From assembly GCA_023958085.1 (NCBI GenBank), contig JAMLGI010000010.1:1-64000 (forward strand): DNA of 64,000 nt. The letters run 5' to 3'. A program made the translations under genes and the position numbers. Origin of the DNA: Solirubrobacterales bacterium. GTDB lineage: Bacteria > Actinomycetota > Thermoleophilia > Solirubrobacterales > 70-9. Shown here one piece after another: positions 16,525 through 23,850 of the stretch. Under the pieces are notes generated by a model. The model made no database searches, was not told where the DNA came from, and saw only the letters and a program-made list of their open reading frames with translations. Each line of letters starts with the position of its first letter. Positions within the stretch are counted from its first letter, which is position 1.

Positions 16525-17847
16525 ATGGCTTGGAACATCGTGATCGCCGGAGGCGGCTTTGCCGGCGCTTCGGTTGCCCGTGAACTTGAGCGCCTCCTGC
16601 CTCAGCAGTCGGCCCGGCTGGCTCTGGTCAACGACGTCAACTTTCTGCTCTACACCCCGTTTCTGCCCGAAGCCGCGGCCGGAACCCTGGAACCGCGGCA
16701 CGTGGTCACCCCGCTGCGTGAAATCGTCAAGCGGACCAACCTGCGTCTGGGGGTGGTGGACAGCCACGATCCGGCGACCCGTACGGTCGAGGTCAAGTCC
16801 CATCACGGCACGGTCGACCGGCTCAGCTACGACCATCTGGTCCTCGCACCCGGATCGATCTCGCGGCTGCTGCCGATCCCCGGACTGAGCGAGTTCGGGA
16901 TCGGCTTCAAGAGCCTTTCCGACGCCACCTATCTCCGCAACCGGGTGATCGAGACCCTGGAGATGGCGAACGCAACCGAGGACACGGCGCTGCGTGACGA
17001 GCTGCTCACCTACGTGTTCGTCGGTGGCGGCTACGCCGGGCTGGAAGCGCTGGCCGAGCTTCAGGACTTTGCCGCCGATGCGATGCAGCACTACCCCCGG
17101 GCCCGGCTTCACGGGATGCGGTGGGTCCTGATCGACGCAGCCGAACGGGTGATGCCCGAGATCGACCCGGATCTGGCGCAGTACGCGGTCCAGCAGCTGC
17201 GAGGACGCGGTATCGACATCAAGCTTTCGACCACCCTGACCGAGGTGACCGCGAACTCGGCCACGATCTCGACCGGCGAGACGATGCCGACCCGGACGGT
17301 GGTCTGGACCGCCGGGGTCGCTCCCAGTCCGGGTCTGAAGAACATGGCGGTGCCGCTGGATGAAGGAGGTCGAATCCCGGTTGATTCCTCCCTGCGAGTG
17401 GAGGGGATGGACGGAGTCTGGGCGCTCGGCGATGCGGCCGCGGTTCCCGATCCGAACGGTGGGATCTGTCCACCGACCGCCCAGCATGCGGTCCGCCAGG
17501 CCAAGGTTGCCGCCGCCAACATCGCGGCCGCGGTCGGGATCGGCGAGCCCCGCATCTTCAACTACCGCAGCCAGGCCGCCTTCGTGAACCTCGGTCGTTA
17601 CAAAGCGGTCGGCAAGATCGGTGATCGCACCTTCCACGGACTGCCGGCGTGGTGGATGGCCCGCTCGTACCACATGAGCCAGATCCCCGGAGCGGGCCGC
17701 AAGATTCGGGCTGTACTCGACTGGACCGCCAGCCTGCCCTTTGCCCGTGACCTCTCGGAGGTCGGTGAGATCGGCCGTCCCGGGGATCTCGATCCGCGGC
17801 ACTACGAGCGAGGCGGCACCCACCGACCGATCTCGCCACTGGAGTAA
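16525..17847 (+). CDS. Type II NADH dehydrogenase-like FAD/NAD(P)-binding oxidoreductase (NDH-2)
   Basis: 440 aa. Two Rossmann motifs: FAD site VIAGGGFAGASVARELE (residues about 5-21) and NADH site YVFVGGGYAGLEALAEL (about 168-184). The FAD-pyrophosphate motif GVWALGDAAAVPDP (about 297-310) is followed by TAQHAVRQAKVAAANI, the usual quinone-side region of NDH-2. Such enzymes pass electrons from NADH to menaquinone at the membrane surface without pumping protons, and the window also encodes a menaquinone pathway. A C-terminal amphipathic/basic region (GRKIRAVLDWTASLPF) could mediate membrane contact. It is divergent from the protease gene, with 87 bp between. Confidence 0.88.
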   Translation: MAWNIVIAGGGFAGASVARELERLLPQQSARLALVNDVNFLLYTPFLPEAAAGTLEPRHVVTPLREIVKRTNLRLGVVDSHDPATRTVEVKSHHGTVDRLSYDHLVLAPGSISRLLPIPGLSEFGIGFKSLSDATYLRNRVIETLEMANATEDTALRDELLTYVFVGGGYAGLEALAELQDFAADAMQHYPRARLHGMRWVLIDAAERVMPEIDPDLAQYAVQQLRGRGIDIKLSTTLTEVTANSATISTGETMPTRTVVWTAGVAPSPGLKNMAVPLDEGGRIPVDSSLRVEGMDGVWALGDAAAVPDPNGGICPPTAQHAVRQAKVAAANIAAAVGIGEPRIFNYRSQAAFVNLGRYKAVGKIGDRTFHGLPAWWMARSYHMSQIPGAGRKIRAVLDWTASLPFARDLSEVGEIGRPGDLDPRHYERGGTHRPISPLE

Positions 17848-17874
17848 CCCCAACCCAAAAAGATCAACCAGCGC

Positions 17875-17919
17875 CGAGGTGTCGATTTTCCGGCATTATG
17901 CCGACTCGACGACACCTCG
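17875..17919. repeat. Nested hairpin between ndh and the zinc-ribbon gene
   Basis: Outer arms CGAGGTGTCG (17875-17884) and CGACACCTCG (17910-17919) are perfect. Inside them CGGCATTATGCCG (17891-17903) is a second perfect 5-bp hairpin with a TTA loop. No T-run follows. The position 28 bp after the ndh stop fits a terminator-like or REP-like element. Confidence 0.7.
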
Positions 17920-17959
17920 CCGGGGAGCGTTCAGTTCCGGGTGTGGGCAGAATGGGGGT

Positions 17960-18235
17960 GTGGGATTCTCCTATGTACTCATTGCGTTGCTGTTCGGGTT
18001 GGCGACCGGGTTCATCGGCCGTGCCAAAGGCGGCTCCTTTTTCGTGTGGCTGTTGGTCGGGGCGGTCCTGCCCCTGCTCGGCCTGGTCGCAGTCGTGCTC
18101 TACCGCAACGAGAGAAACGAACCGGAGCGACGGTGCCCCACCTGCGGCAGGATCCTCAAGCTCTATGTTCAGGTCTGTCCCGGCTGCGGCACCGATCTTT
18201 ATCTGCCGCCCCCCGAAGAAACCAGAATGCCCTAA
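17960..18235 (+). CDS. Small membrane protein with C-terminal zinc ribbon
   Basis: 91 aa from GTG 17960. Two closely spaced hydrophobic segments (about residues 3-17 and 25-43, FFVWLLVGAVLPLLGLVAVV) are followed by a charged linker and a zinc-ribbon CPTCGRILKLYVQVCPGCG (two CxxC pairs, about residues 59-77). The arrangement resembles small PLDc_N/YtpI-like membrane proteins with zinc ribbons, but no exact family is claimed. It stands alone between two palindromic repeats. The start is uncertain by a few codons; a longer in-frame extension upstream crosses the hairpin and was rejected. Confidence 0.65.
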   Translation: MGFSYVLIALLFGLATGFIGRAKGGSFFVWLLVGAVLPLLGLVAVVLYRNERNEPERRCPTCGRILKLYVQVCPGCGTDLYLPPPEETRMP

Positions 18236-18301
18236 CAGGGGCCACCAGCCGTCCGCTGGCTTCGTCAACGGCGGAAAAGTGAGTGGCTCACGCACCAAGA
18301 T

Positions 18302-18422
18302 CGTTCTGGAGCCGATTGTGGCGGCTATGTGGCCTAAACCGGCTCCAGAACCGAACACCGTGTGCCCCCACCCGTTCTGGAGCCGATTGTGGCGGCTATG
18401 TGGCCTAAACCGGCTCCAGAAC
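18302..18422. repeat. Two identical 50-bp hairpin repeats, 21 bp apart
   Basis: Copies at 18302-18351 and 18373-18422 appear identical over all 50 bases. Each is bounded by 12-bp perfect inverted arms, GTTCTGGAGCCG and CGGCTCCAGAAC, with a 25-nt interior containing GGCGGCTATGTGGCC. They lie in the 207-bp gap between the convergent zinc-ribbon and glycosyltransferase genes. Identity of both copies suggests recent duplication or gene conversion. Nothing protein-coding is seen in the gap. Confidence 0.85.
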
Positions 18423-18442
18423 GATTCCTGGGGGAGAGACTG

Positions 18443-19519
18443 TCAGCGGAGCCAGGTTCGGAGGATGGCGTTGGTGAAACCCATTCCGTAGCGGAGGACG
18501 GCAGGCTTCTTCGAGGTTCCGTGGAGTCGCTTCTCGACCGTGACCGGGACTTCGATCGCGGGAACGTCCCGTTTGATCGCTTCGATCATGAACTCCGAGG
18601 TGTGGAACTGCTCCTGCTTGAGGACGAGTTGCGGAAGGACCGAGGTGCGAACCGCACGGTAGCCGTTGGAACAGTCGGTCACGTGGGTGCGGGTGATGAA
18701 GGAGACCACCCGGTTGAAGAAGACGATGCCGAGCTCCCGGGCGAAGTGGTTCTGCTCGGCGTGGCCCAGGACCCGGGAGCCGTGGGCGACATCTGCCTCG
18801 CCTTCGAGCACCGGCTTGACCAGTCGCGGCATCTCGGCCGGCAGGTGCTGACCGTCCGCGTCAAGGGTGACCACGATCGCGGCCTCGGCGTCCACCATCA
18901 GTCGATAGCCGGTCCTGAGGGCGGCGCCGCCGCCACGATTGACCACATGCCGGGCGACCGTGGCGCCACAGGCGGCGGCCACCTCCTCGGTGCCGTCGCG
19001 GGAACCGTCATCGACCACCAGCACCGCAGTCTCCACGCCGCAGACCTCCGCGGGGATCTGTTCAAGTACATGGGCGATGTTGTCGGCCTCGTTGTAGGCC
19101 GGTATGACCACCGCGATCCTGCCCTTGAAGAGCTTGCGACGATCGTCGATCCGGAACTGCTCCGAGGCGATTCCCTCGAGCACCGCCGAGATCTGCCGCG
19201 AGTTGCGGGACCCGACCGAAAGTGCCCGCACCGCCATCAGGAAGAGCGCCAGGATCGCAAACACGGCCAGTCCGAGGATCCGGCCGCCGTTTCCTCGCTC
19301 GAAGGAGAGGGCCGAAAGCAGCCGGTCGGCGAGCTCGGTTCCGGCGACGATCGCCAGTCCGATCCCGGCGGCGAGCAGGATCAGGACGTCGGCGTTGCGG
19401 AGCTCCCGTCGGCGGATAAACGCAAAACAGCAGATCAGCAGACCCACGACCAGACCGCTGGATCGGAGCGCGGTGAGCTGGCCGGGAAAGGTCGAGGCGA
19501 ACTGGAGGTCTGGGATCAA
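18443..19519 (-). CDS. DUF2304-GT2 fusion: membrane-anchored family 2 glycosyltransferase
   Basis: 358 aa. The first about 115 residues contain three hydrophobic segments with the DUF2304 pattern (short loop RRRELRNADVLILLAAG). A GT-A glycosyltransferase domain of DPM/polyprenyl-phosphate sugar synthase type follows: VVIPAYNEADNIAHVLEQIP (about 132-151), VLVVDDGSRDGTEEVA, ATVARHVVNRGGGAALRTGY and the metal-site TLDADGQHLP (about 215-224). It probably transfers a sugar from a nucleotide donor to polyprenyl phosphate on the inner membrane face, supplying the two GT-C proteins upstream. Start TTG 19519 overlaps the previous stop as TTGA, indicating translational coupling. DUF2304 and GT2 are more often separate neighbouring genes. 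Confidence 0.85.
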   Translation of the reverse strand: MIPDLQFASTFPGQLTALRSSGLVVGLLICCFAFIRRRELRNADVLILLAAGIGLAIVAGTELADRLLSALSFERGNGGRILGLAVFAILALFLMAVRALSVGSRNSRQISAVLEGIASEQFRIDDRRKLFKGRIAVVIPAYNEADNIAHVLEQIPAEVCGVETAVLVVDDGSRDGTEEVAAACGATVARHVVNRGGGAALRTGYRLMVDAEAAIVVTLDADGQHLPAEMPRLVKPVLEGEADVAHGSRVLGHAEQNHFARELGIVFFNRVVSFITRTHVTDCSNGYRAVRTSVLPQLVLKQEQFHTSEFMIEAIKRDVPAIEVPVTVEKRLHGTSKKPAVLRYGMGFTNAILRTWLR

Positions 19520-20970
19520 GCGGGGCTTTCGGTTGGATCGGGGAGCGGTGCGGGGTTGCCTGTCGGCTCCGTCCGGCGTCGCAGCCGGTCGAGCAGCGAG
19601 GTGAAGGCTACGGATGCAAGCGGAAGGATCAGGGTCATGAGGATCTCGTTGCGTCGGGGCGGGGCCAGGGTGAGGGCGGCGACCGCGGTGATGCCGAAGA
19701 TCGGGATGGCCAGGGCGATCGCTTCCATCCGACGTCGCCAGGCCAGCAGGGCAAGCCCGGCCAGGCCGAAAGCGACCAGCAACTTCTGGAGCAGGGCACC
19801 GAATCCGGTGGCGAAGAATCCGGCGGAGGCGGTTGCCCACATTCGCCACGCCTTCCGCAGGGCCATGCCGATGTAACCGAAGGGATCGTCACCGAGAAAG
19901 CGCTCCAGGTTCTCACGCCCGATCCGGCCGAGGGCGGCATCGCGGCCGAGCGCCGGGTAGCGGGCCGCGACCCGGTCGAAAAGTGGCACCGGATCGACCC
20001 GGTCGAGCGCGGGGGATCCCGGTTCGAGGTGGCGTCCGGTCTGCTCCTCGAGCAGTGCCGACTTGACCCGTTGATACTCACCGTCGCCCGGCCGGTAGGT
20101 CCCGGTGAAGAGCGCCTTCCCGCTGCCTGTGGTCACCGGGACGACCCGGTCGAGGGTCACGTAGTTGTGGACCGTCCAGGGGATCACCGGCAGCAGGGTT
20201 GCAACGCCGAAAATGAGTGTGGCGATGGCCGCCCGCAGCCAGCCGTGTCCGAGGCCGGCCCGGATCAGCAGGAAGAGCGCGAAGGCGGCGGCGATCGCCA
20301 TGTACTCGGGCCGGATCAGGATGGTCAGACCGAACAGCAGTCCCGGCAGGAGCCAGTACCAGGGACCCTCACGGCGGTCGGCCCAGAGGAAGGCGAGAAC
20401 TGCCGCCGGCAGGGTGAACTCGGCCGGTGGTTCACTCATCAGGGCACCCGGTGCGGCCACGAACGGCGGGTACAGAGCGACCAGGGCGGCGGCGAGCAGG
20501 GGCGCGGCCTTCGCGGTCAGGCCCCCCGGCCCCCCGGGTCCGGTCGCGGTCGGTGGCTTGAGGCCGCGGGCAGGGTCTGCACCCACGGGTCTGGCCAGCC
20601 GGGCGGTGAGAAAGAAGGCGAGCAGGATGGTTCCGGTCCCGAACAGCGCTTCCACACCGCGGGCGACCCCGTCCCGGACGCCGCCGGTCAACAGGTAGGA
20701 GCCGGCGTAGATCAGGGGCGCCCCCGGGGACCAGTCCGACGGGTTCTCGAAGCCCGGCCCGCCAAAGGTCCCGTTCTCGTAGAGGGATTCGGCCAGTGCG
20801 CGGTAGGCGAATGCGTCGTCACCCGGGTTCCGGTCCGGGGATACGACGAACGTGGCTCTCATCATGAAACCGATCGCGGCGATCACGGCCAGCGCGATCA
20901 GGACGTTGCGGCCGTACCGCGACTGGAGCGCGGTCAGTCGTCCGGGGCGATCTCGATCGGAGGGGTTCAT
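19516..20970 (-). CDS. GT-C (PMT/ArnT-like) membrane glycosyltransferase, paralogue 1
   Basis: 484 aa, with about 10-12 hydrophobic segments. The first periplasmic loop has the acidic motif SPDRNPGDDAFAYRALAES (residues about 44-62) expected of GT-C enzymes using polyprenyl-phosphate sugars. Later motifs (ILIRPEYMA; TTGSGKALFTGTYRPGDG) recur in the upstream gene (MVRPEYLA; STGAGQTLFTGS), so the two are paralogues. It starts at ATG 20970, overlapping the upstream stop as ATGA, and couples to the GT2 gene by TTGA. The three genes form one tight operon. Substrate is unknown; protein, lipid or cell-wall glycans are possible. Confidence 0.85.
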   Translation of the reverse strand: MNPSDRDRPGRLTALQSRYGRNVLIALAVIAAIGFMMRATFVVSPDRNPGDDAFAYRALAESLYENGTFGGPGFENPSDWSPGAPLIYAGSYLLTGGVRDGVARGVEALFGTGTILLAFFLTARLARPVGADPARGLKPPTATGPGGPGGLTAKAAPLLAAALVALYPPFVAAPGALMSEPPAEFTLPAAVLAFLWADRREGPWYWLLPGLLFGLTILIRPEYMAIAAAFALFLLIRAGLGHGWLRAAIATLIFGVATLLPVIPWTVHNYVTLDRVVPVTTGSGKALFTGTYRPGDGEYQRVKSALLEEQTGRHLEPGSPALDRVDPVPLFDRVAARYPALGRDAALGRIGRENLERFLGDDPFGYIGMALRKAWRMWATASAGFFATGFGALLQKLLVAFGLAGLALLAWRRRMEAIALAIPIFGITAVAALTLAPPRRNEILMTLILPLASVAFTSLLDRLRRRTEPTGNPAPLPDPTESPA

Positions 20971-22394
20971 TTCTGGGTCAGGCCTTGCGAAGCGAGCGCC
21001 GTAAGCGGAGTTTCCGGCTCCAGCGGGGAGGTTTCTCCCGTTGAGGCTACGGGACCACGGCGGCGGGCGAGGCTTGCGTCGGCAAGCGAGATCGCCCCGG
21101 CCAGCCCGACCCCCGAGAGGGCGGCGATCAACGGCCAGAGGGCGAGGCTGCGCCGGGGGGAGGCGACCAGGATCGCCCCGACCACGGTTGCCCCGACGGT
21201 CAGGGCCAGAATCGGCCAGAGTTCGGGCCGTCGGCGCCGAGCCAGCAGGGCCAGCCCGCCTGCGGCGAGAGCAACGATCAGCCAGTGGAGGAACCGCCCC
21301 GGAATTGATCCGGTCAGGTCCCGGCGACCTCGCCACCAGACCCGGATCGACTTGGCGGTGAGGAAACCGGCCAGCCCCACCGGGTCGGATTCCAGCGCCC
21401 GGAGGTAGTTGTCGCGCCCCATCCGGGCCAGGGCGAGATCGGTCGGCAGGCCCGGAAACCGGCGTTCGGCGAGCAGCGAAAAGATCCGTTCCGGGGTGAT
21501 CGAGCCGGCGGCTTCGCCACTGACCCTGTTCTGGCGCAGGAGTTCGGCCCGCAACGCGGGATTGGCACCCAGCACTGCCGGAGCCACTTCCTGCGGGTTG
21601 CCACCCGAAGACTGGATGCTGCCGGTGAAAAGGGTCTGGCCCGCACCGGTCGAGATCGGGATCGGACGTCCGCTGGACTGGCTCGTGGTGATCAGCCAGG
21701 GGGCGACGATCGCGACGAAGGAGAGGACGACGATCAGGGCCGGTCCGGCGGTGGGGCGCAGGGACCGTCTTCCCGGGGCGAGGAAGAGCGCGGCCACTGC
21801 CGCCAGGCCGATCGCCAGATACTCCGGACGGACCATCGCGGTCAGCCCGAACAGAATCCCGGGGGGAATCCATGCCCACTGCGATCCGGCCTCGTCTGCC
21901 TTCAGCATCGAGAGCAGGGCGCCGACGATCAGGGTGCCGGCGAGTGGCTCGGTCAGGAACATTCCGGCGTCGGCGATCACCGTCGGGTAGAAGGCGGCTA
22001 CAGCTGCAGCCGTGATCTCGGCCGGGCCCCGGACCGATGGCGGGGCCAGCCGCCCGGCGAGCATCCAGGCGAGCGGTATCGAGAGGGACGAGATCAGCGC
22101 CAGCATCAGCCGGGCTGTGCGGGCGTTCTCACCGGTCAGATCGAACCACCCGGCGATCAGCAGCGGCAGACCCGGGCTGTAGTTGCTGGCGGCCTGGGGG
22201 TGGGCCGGGACGTCCCTGCCGCCCTGGTCGAACTGTCCCCGATCGTGGAGGCCGATGGCGATCCGTTCGTAGGCTGCGGAATCGGGCAGGTTCCTCTCCG
22301 CCCCCTGCCAGGCGGAGTCGGCCCGGAGCAGCAGTCCGAACAGAAGAATCGAGAAAAGGATTACCAGCCTCAACGAGGGGATCCTAGATGGCAT
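20967..22394 (-). CDS. GT-C (PMT/ArnT-like) membrane glycosyltransferase, paralogue 2
   Basis: 475 aa. First TM about residues 7-23, then a loop with the acidic GT-C pattern NLPDSAAYERIAIGLHDRG and a downstream ASNYSPGLPLLIAGW. Multiple further TMs and a long extracytoplasmic region around residues 280-380 follow. It is homologous to the adjacent gene by shared loops. ATG 22394 opens the operon of three envelope-glycan genes. The 183-bp gap to the divergent UDP-sulfoquinovose synthase gene contains a 9-bp inverted repeat. The protein may use a sulfoquinovosyl or hexosyl polyprenyl donor, but this is only inferred from the neighbourhood. Confidence 0.83.
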   Translation of the reverse strand: MPSRIPSLRLVILFSILLFGLLLRADSAWQGAERNLPDSAAYERIAIGLHDRGQFDQGGRDVPAHPQAASNYSPGLPLLIAGWFDLTGENARTARLMLALISSLSIPLAWMLAGRLAPPSVRGPAEITAAAVAAFYPTVIADAGMFLTEPLAGTLIVGALLSMLKADEAGSQWAWIPPGILFGLTAMVRPEYLAIGLAAVAALFLAPGRRSLRPTAGPALIVVLSFVAIVAPWLITTSQSSGRPIPISTGAGQTLFTGSIQSSGGNPQEVAPAVLGANPALRAELLRQNRVSGEAAGSITPERIFSLLAERRFPGLPTDLALARMGRDNYLRALESDPVGLAGFLTAKSIRVWWRGRRDLTGSIPGRFLHWLIVALAAGGLALLARRRRPELWPILALTVGATVVGAILVASPRRSLALWPLIAALSGVGLAGAISLADASLARRRGPVASTGETSPLEPETPLTALASQGLTQK

Positions 22395-22420
22395 GGCCCA
22401 AACGTCCCGAAGGTGAGGGG

Positions 22421-22509
22421 CCGTATGCCGATGGGATGTGAGGAGAAGGGGATAAATCAGGTTGGTGGCCCGATGTTCCCCGCCGACGAAGCAGACCGAA
22501 GGCATACGG
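22421..22509. repeat. Inverted repeat in the divergent glycosyltransferase/sqdB intergenic region
   Basis: CCGTATGCC (22421-22429) and GGCATACGG (22501-22509) are perfect reverse complements, separated by 71 bp. Position between divergent promoters suggests a possible paired operator. Chance cannot be excluded at this arm length. Confidence 0.4.
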
Positions 22510-22563
22510 TTTCACACCGAGGACCGAGTCTTGGCCGTGCCATCCAGATCCCCTTGACTCCGG

Positions 22564-22569
22564 TAATCT
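22564..22569 (+). promoter_or_regulatory. -10-like TAATCT before the UDP-sulfoquinovose synthase gene
   Basis: TAATCT lies 8 nt before ATG 22578, again fitting a leaderless start. No Shine-Dalgarno is visible. Confidence 0.5.
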
Positions 22570-22577
22570 CGGCCCTT

Positions 22578-23789
22578 ATGCGAATCCTGATTCTCGGTGG
22601 CGACGGCTACCTCGGTTGGCCTACGGCGATGCGGTTCTCAAACCGGGGGCACGACGTGATGATCGTCGACAACTTCGCCCGTCGGCAGTGGCACCTCGCC
22701 CAGTCGACCGACTCGCTGACCCCGATCGCGAGCCTCGAGGACAGGCTCGACGCCTGGGAGCGGGTTTCCGGCCGCCGGATCGAGGCGCGAGTCGGCACGG
22801 TCGAGGACGGTGAGTTTCTCGACGGGGTGGTGGCGGACTTCCGGCCGGAAACGGTGATCCATTACGGCCAGCAGCCATCCGCGGTCTACTCGATGAAGTC
22901 CCGCCAGACCGCGGTCGAGACCCAGCGGACCAACGTGATCGGCACCCTGAACCTGCTGTTCTCGATGCGGGAGCACGTGCCGGACGCCCATCTGGTCAAG
23001 CTCGGCACGATGGGCGAGTACGGCACGCCCAACATCGATATCGAGGAGGGTTTCATCGAGATCGAGCACAACGGCCGCAAGGACACGCTGCCTTTCCCGA
23101 AACTGCCGGCCTCGCTCTACCACGCCTCCAAGGTTCACGACTCGACCAACATCCATCTTGCCACCCGGTTCTGGGGGCTGCGAGCCACCGATCTGAACCA
23201 GGGCGTCGTTTACGGAATCGAGACCGACGAAACCGCACTCGACCCGGCGCTTGCCACCCGCTTCGACTACGACGAGACCTTCGGCACGGTGCTCAACCGG
23301 TTCTGTGTCCAGGCCGTGATCGGTCATCCCCTGACGGTGTACGGAGGCGGCGGTCAGACCCGTGGCTTTCTCAACATCAAGGACACGCTGCGCTGCGTCG
23401 AGCTGGCCACCCTCACCCCGGCCGATCGGGGTGAGTTCCGGGTGTTCAACCAGTTCACCGAGCAGTTCACGGTGGCCGAGCTGGCCGATCTGGTCCAGGC
23501 GTCGGCGGCCGAGGTCGGTCACCAGGTCGATGTCGAGCGGCTCCCCAACCCGCGAGTCGAGCTGGAGGAGCACTACTTCAATGCCTCGCACCAGAAGCTG
23601 CTGGACCTCGGGCTGGAGCCCCATCTGCTCGGTCACGAGCTGGTTCACTCGATGCTCGGGATCATCGACCGGAACCGCGACCGGGTCATTTCGAGGGCGA
23701 TCGATCCAGTCACAAAGTGGAATCCGGGTGAGCTCGAGGGCGGTCTGAAGATGCCCGAGCCGGAGCCCCTGGCCGCTACCGATGCCTGA
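22578..23789 (+). CDS. sqdB: UDP-sulfoquinovose synthase (SQD1/SqdB family)
   Basis: 403 aa short-chain dehydrogenase/epimerase-fold enzyme. Family-specific motifs are plentiful: LILGGDGYLGWPTAMRFS (residues 4-21), HYGQQPSAVYSMKS, LVKLGTMGEYGTPNIDIEEG (about 140-159), LYHASKVHDS with the Tyr-x3-Lys pair (about 180-184), ATDLNQGVVYGI and GGQTRGFLNIKDTLRCVEL. SQD1 enzymes make UDP-6-sulfo-6-deoxyglucose from UDP-glucose and sulfite, for sulfoquinovosyl lipids or, in some archaea, glycoprotein glycans. No SqdX/SQD2-type transferase is adjacent; instead three membrane glycosyltransferase genes diverge from it. The family call is strong, the end product is not known. Confidence 0.92.
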   Translation: MRILILGGDGYLGWPTAMRFSNRGHDVMIVDNFARRQWHLAQSTDSLTPIASLEDRLDAWERVSGRRIEARVGTVEDGEFLDGVVADFRPETVIHYGQQPSAVYSMKSRQTAVETQRTNVIGTLNLLFSMREHVPDAHLVKLGTMGEYGTPNIDIEEGFIEIEHNGRKDTLPFPKLPASLYHASKVHDSTNIHLATRFWGLRATDLNQGVVYGIETDETALDPALATRFDYDETFGTVLNRFCVQAVIGHPLTVYGGGGQTRGFLNIKDTLRCVELATLTPADRGEFRVFNQFTEQFTVAELADLVQASAAEVGHQVDVERLPNPRVELEEHYFNASHQKLLDLGLEPHLLGHELVHSMLGIIDRNRDRVISRAIDPVTKWNPGELEGGLKMPEPEPLAATDA

Positions 23790-23799
23790 TTCCGACTGA

Positions 23800-23805
23800 T
23801 ATGAT
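23800..23805 (+). promoter_or_regulatory. -10 element TATGAT upstream of ilvB
   Basis: TATGAT lies 45 nt before ATG 23851, leaving a leader of about 40 nt with a weak GATGGAG ribosome site. This differs from the leaderless pattern elsewhere. I see no leader-peptide or attenuator structure. Confidence 0.45.
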
Positions 23806-23850
23806 CGGATTTCAGCCCACACCCCCAGACTCACTGATGGAGTAGCCGTG

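Noticed and set aside
16438-17853. Upstream extension of the protease frame over ndh
   Set aside because: The extension is antisense to NDH-2 and lies before a clear signal peptide starting at ATG 16437.
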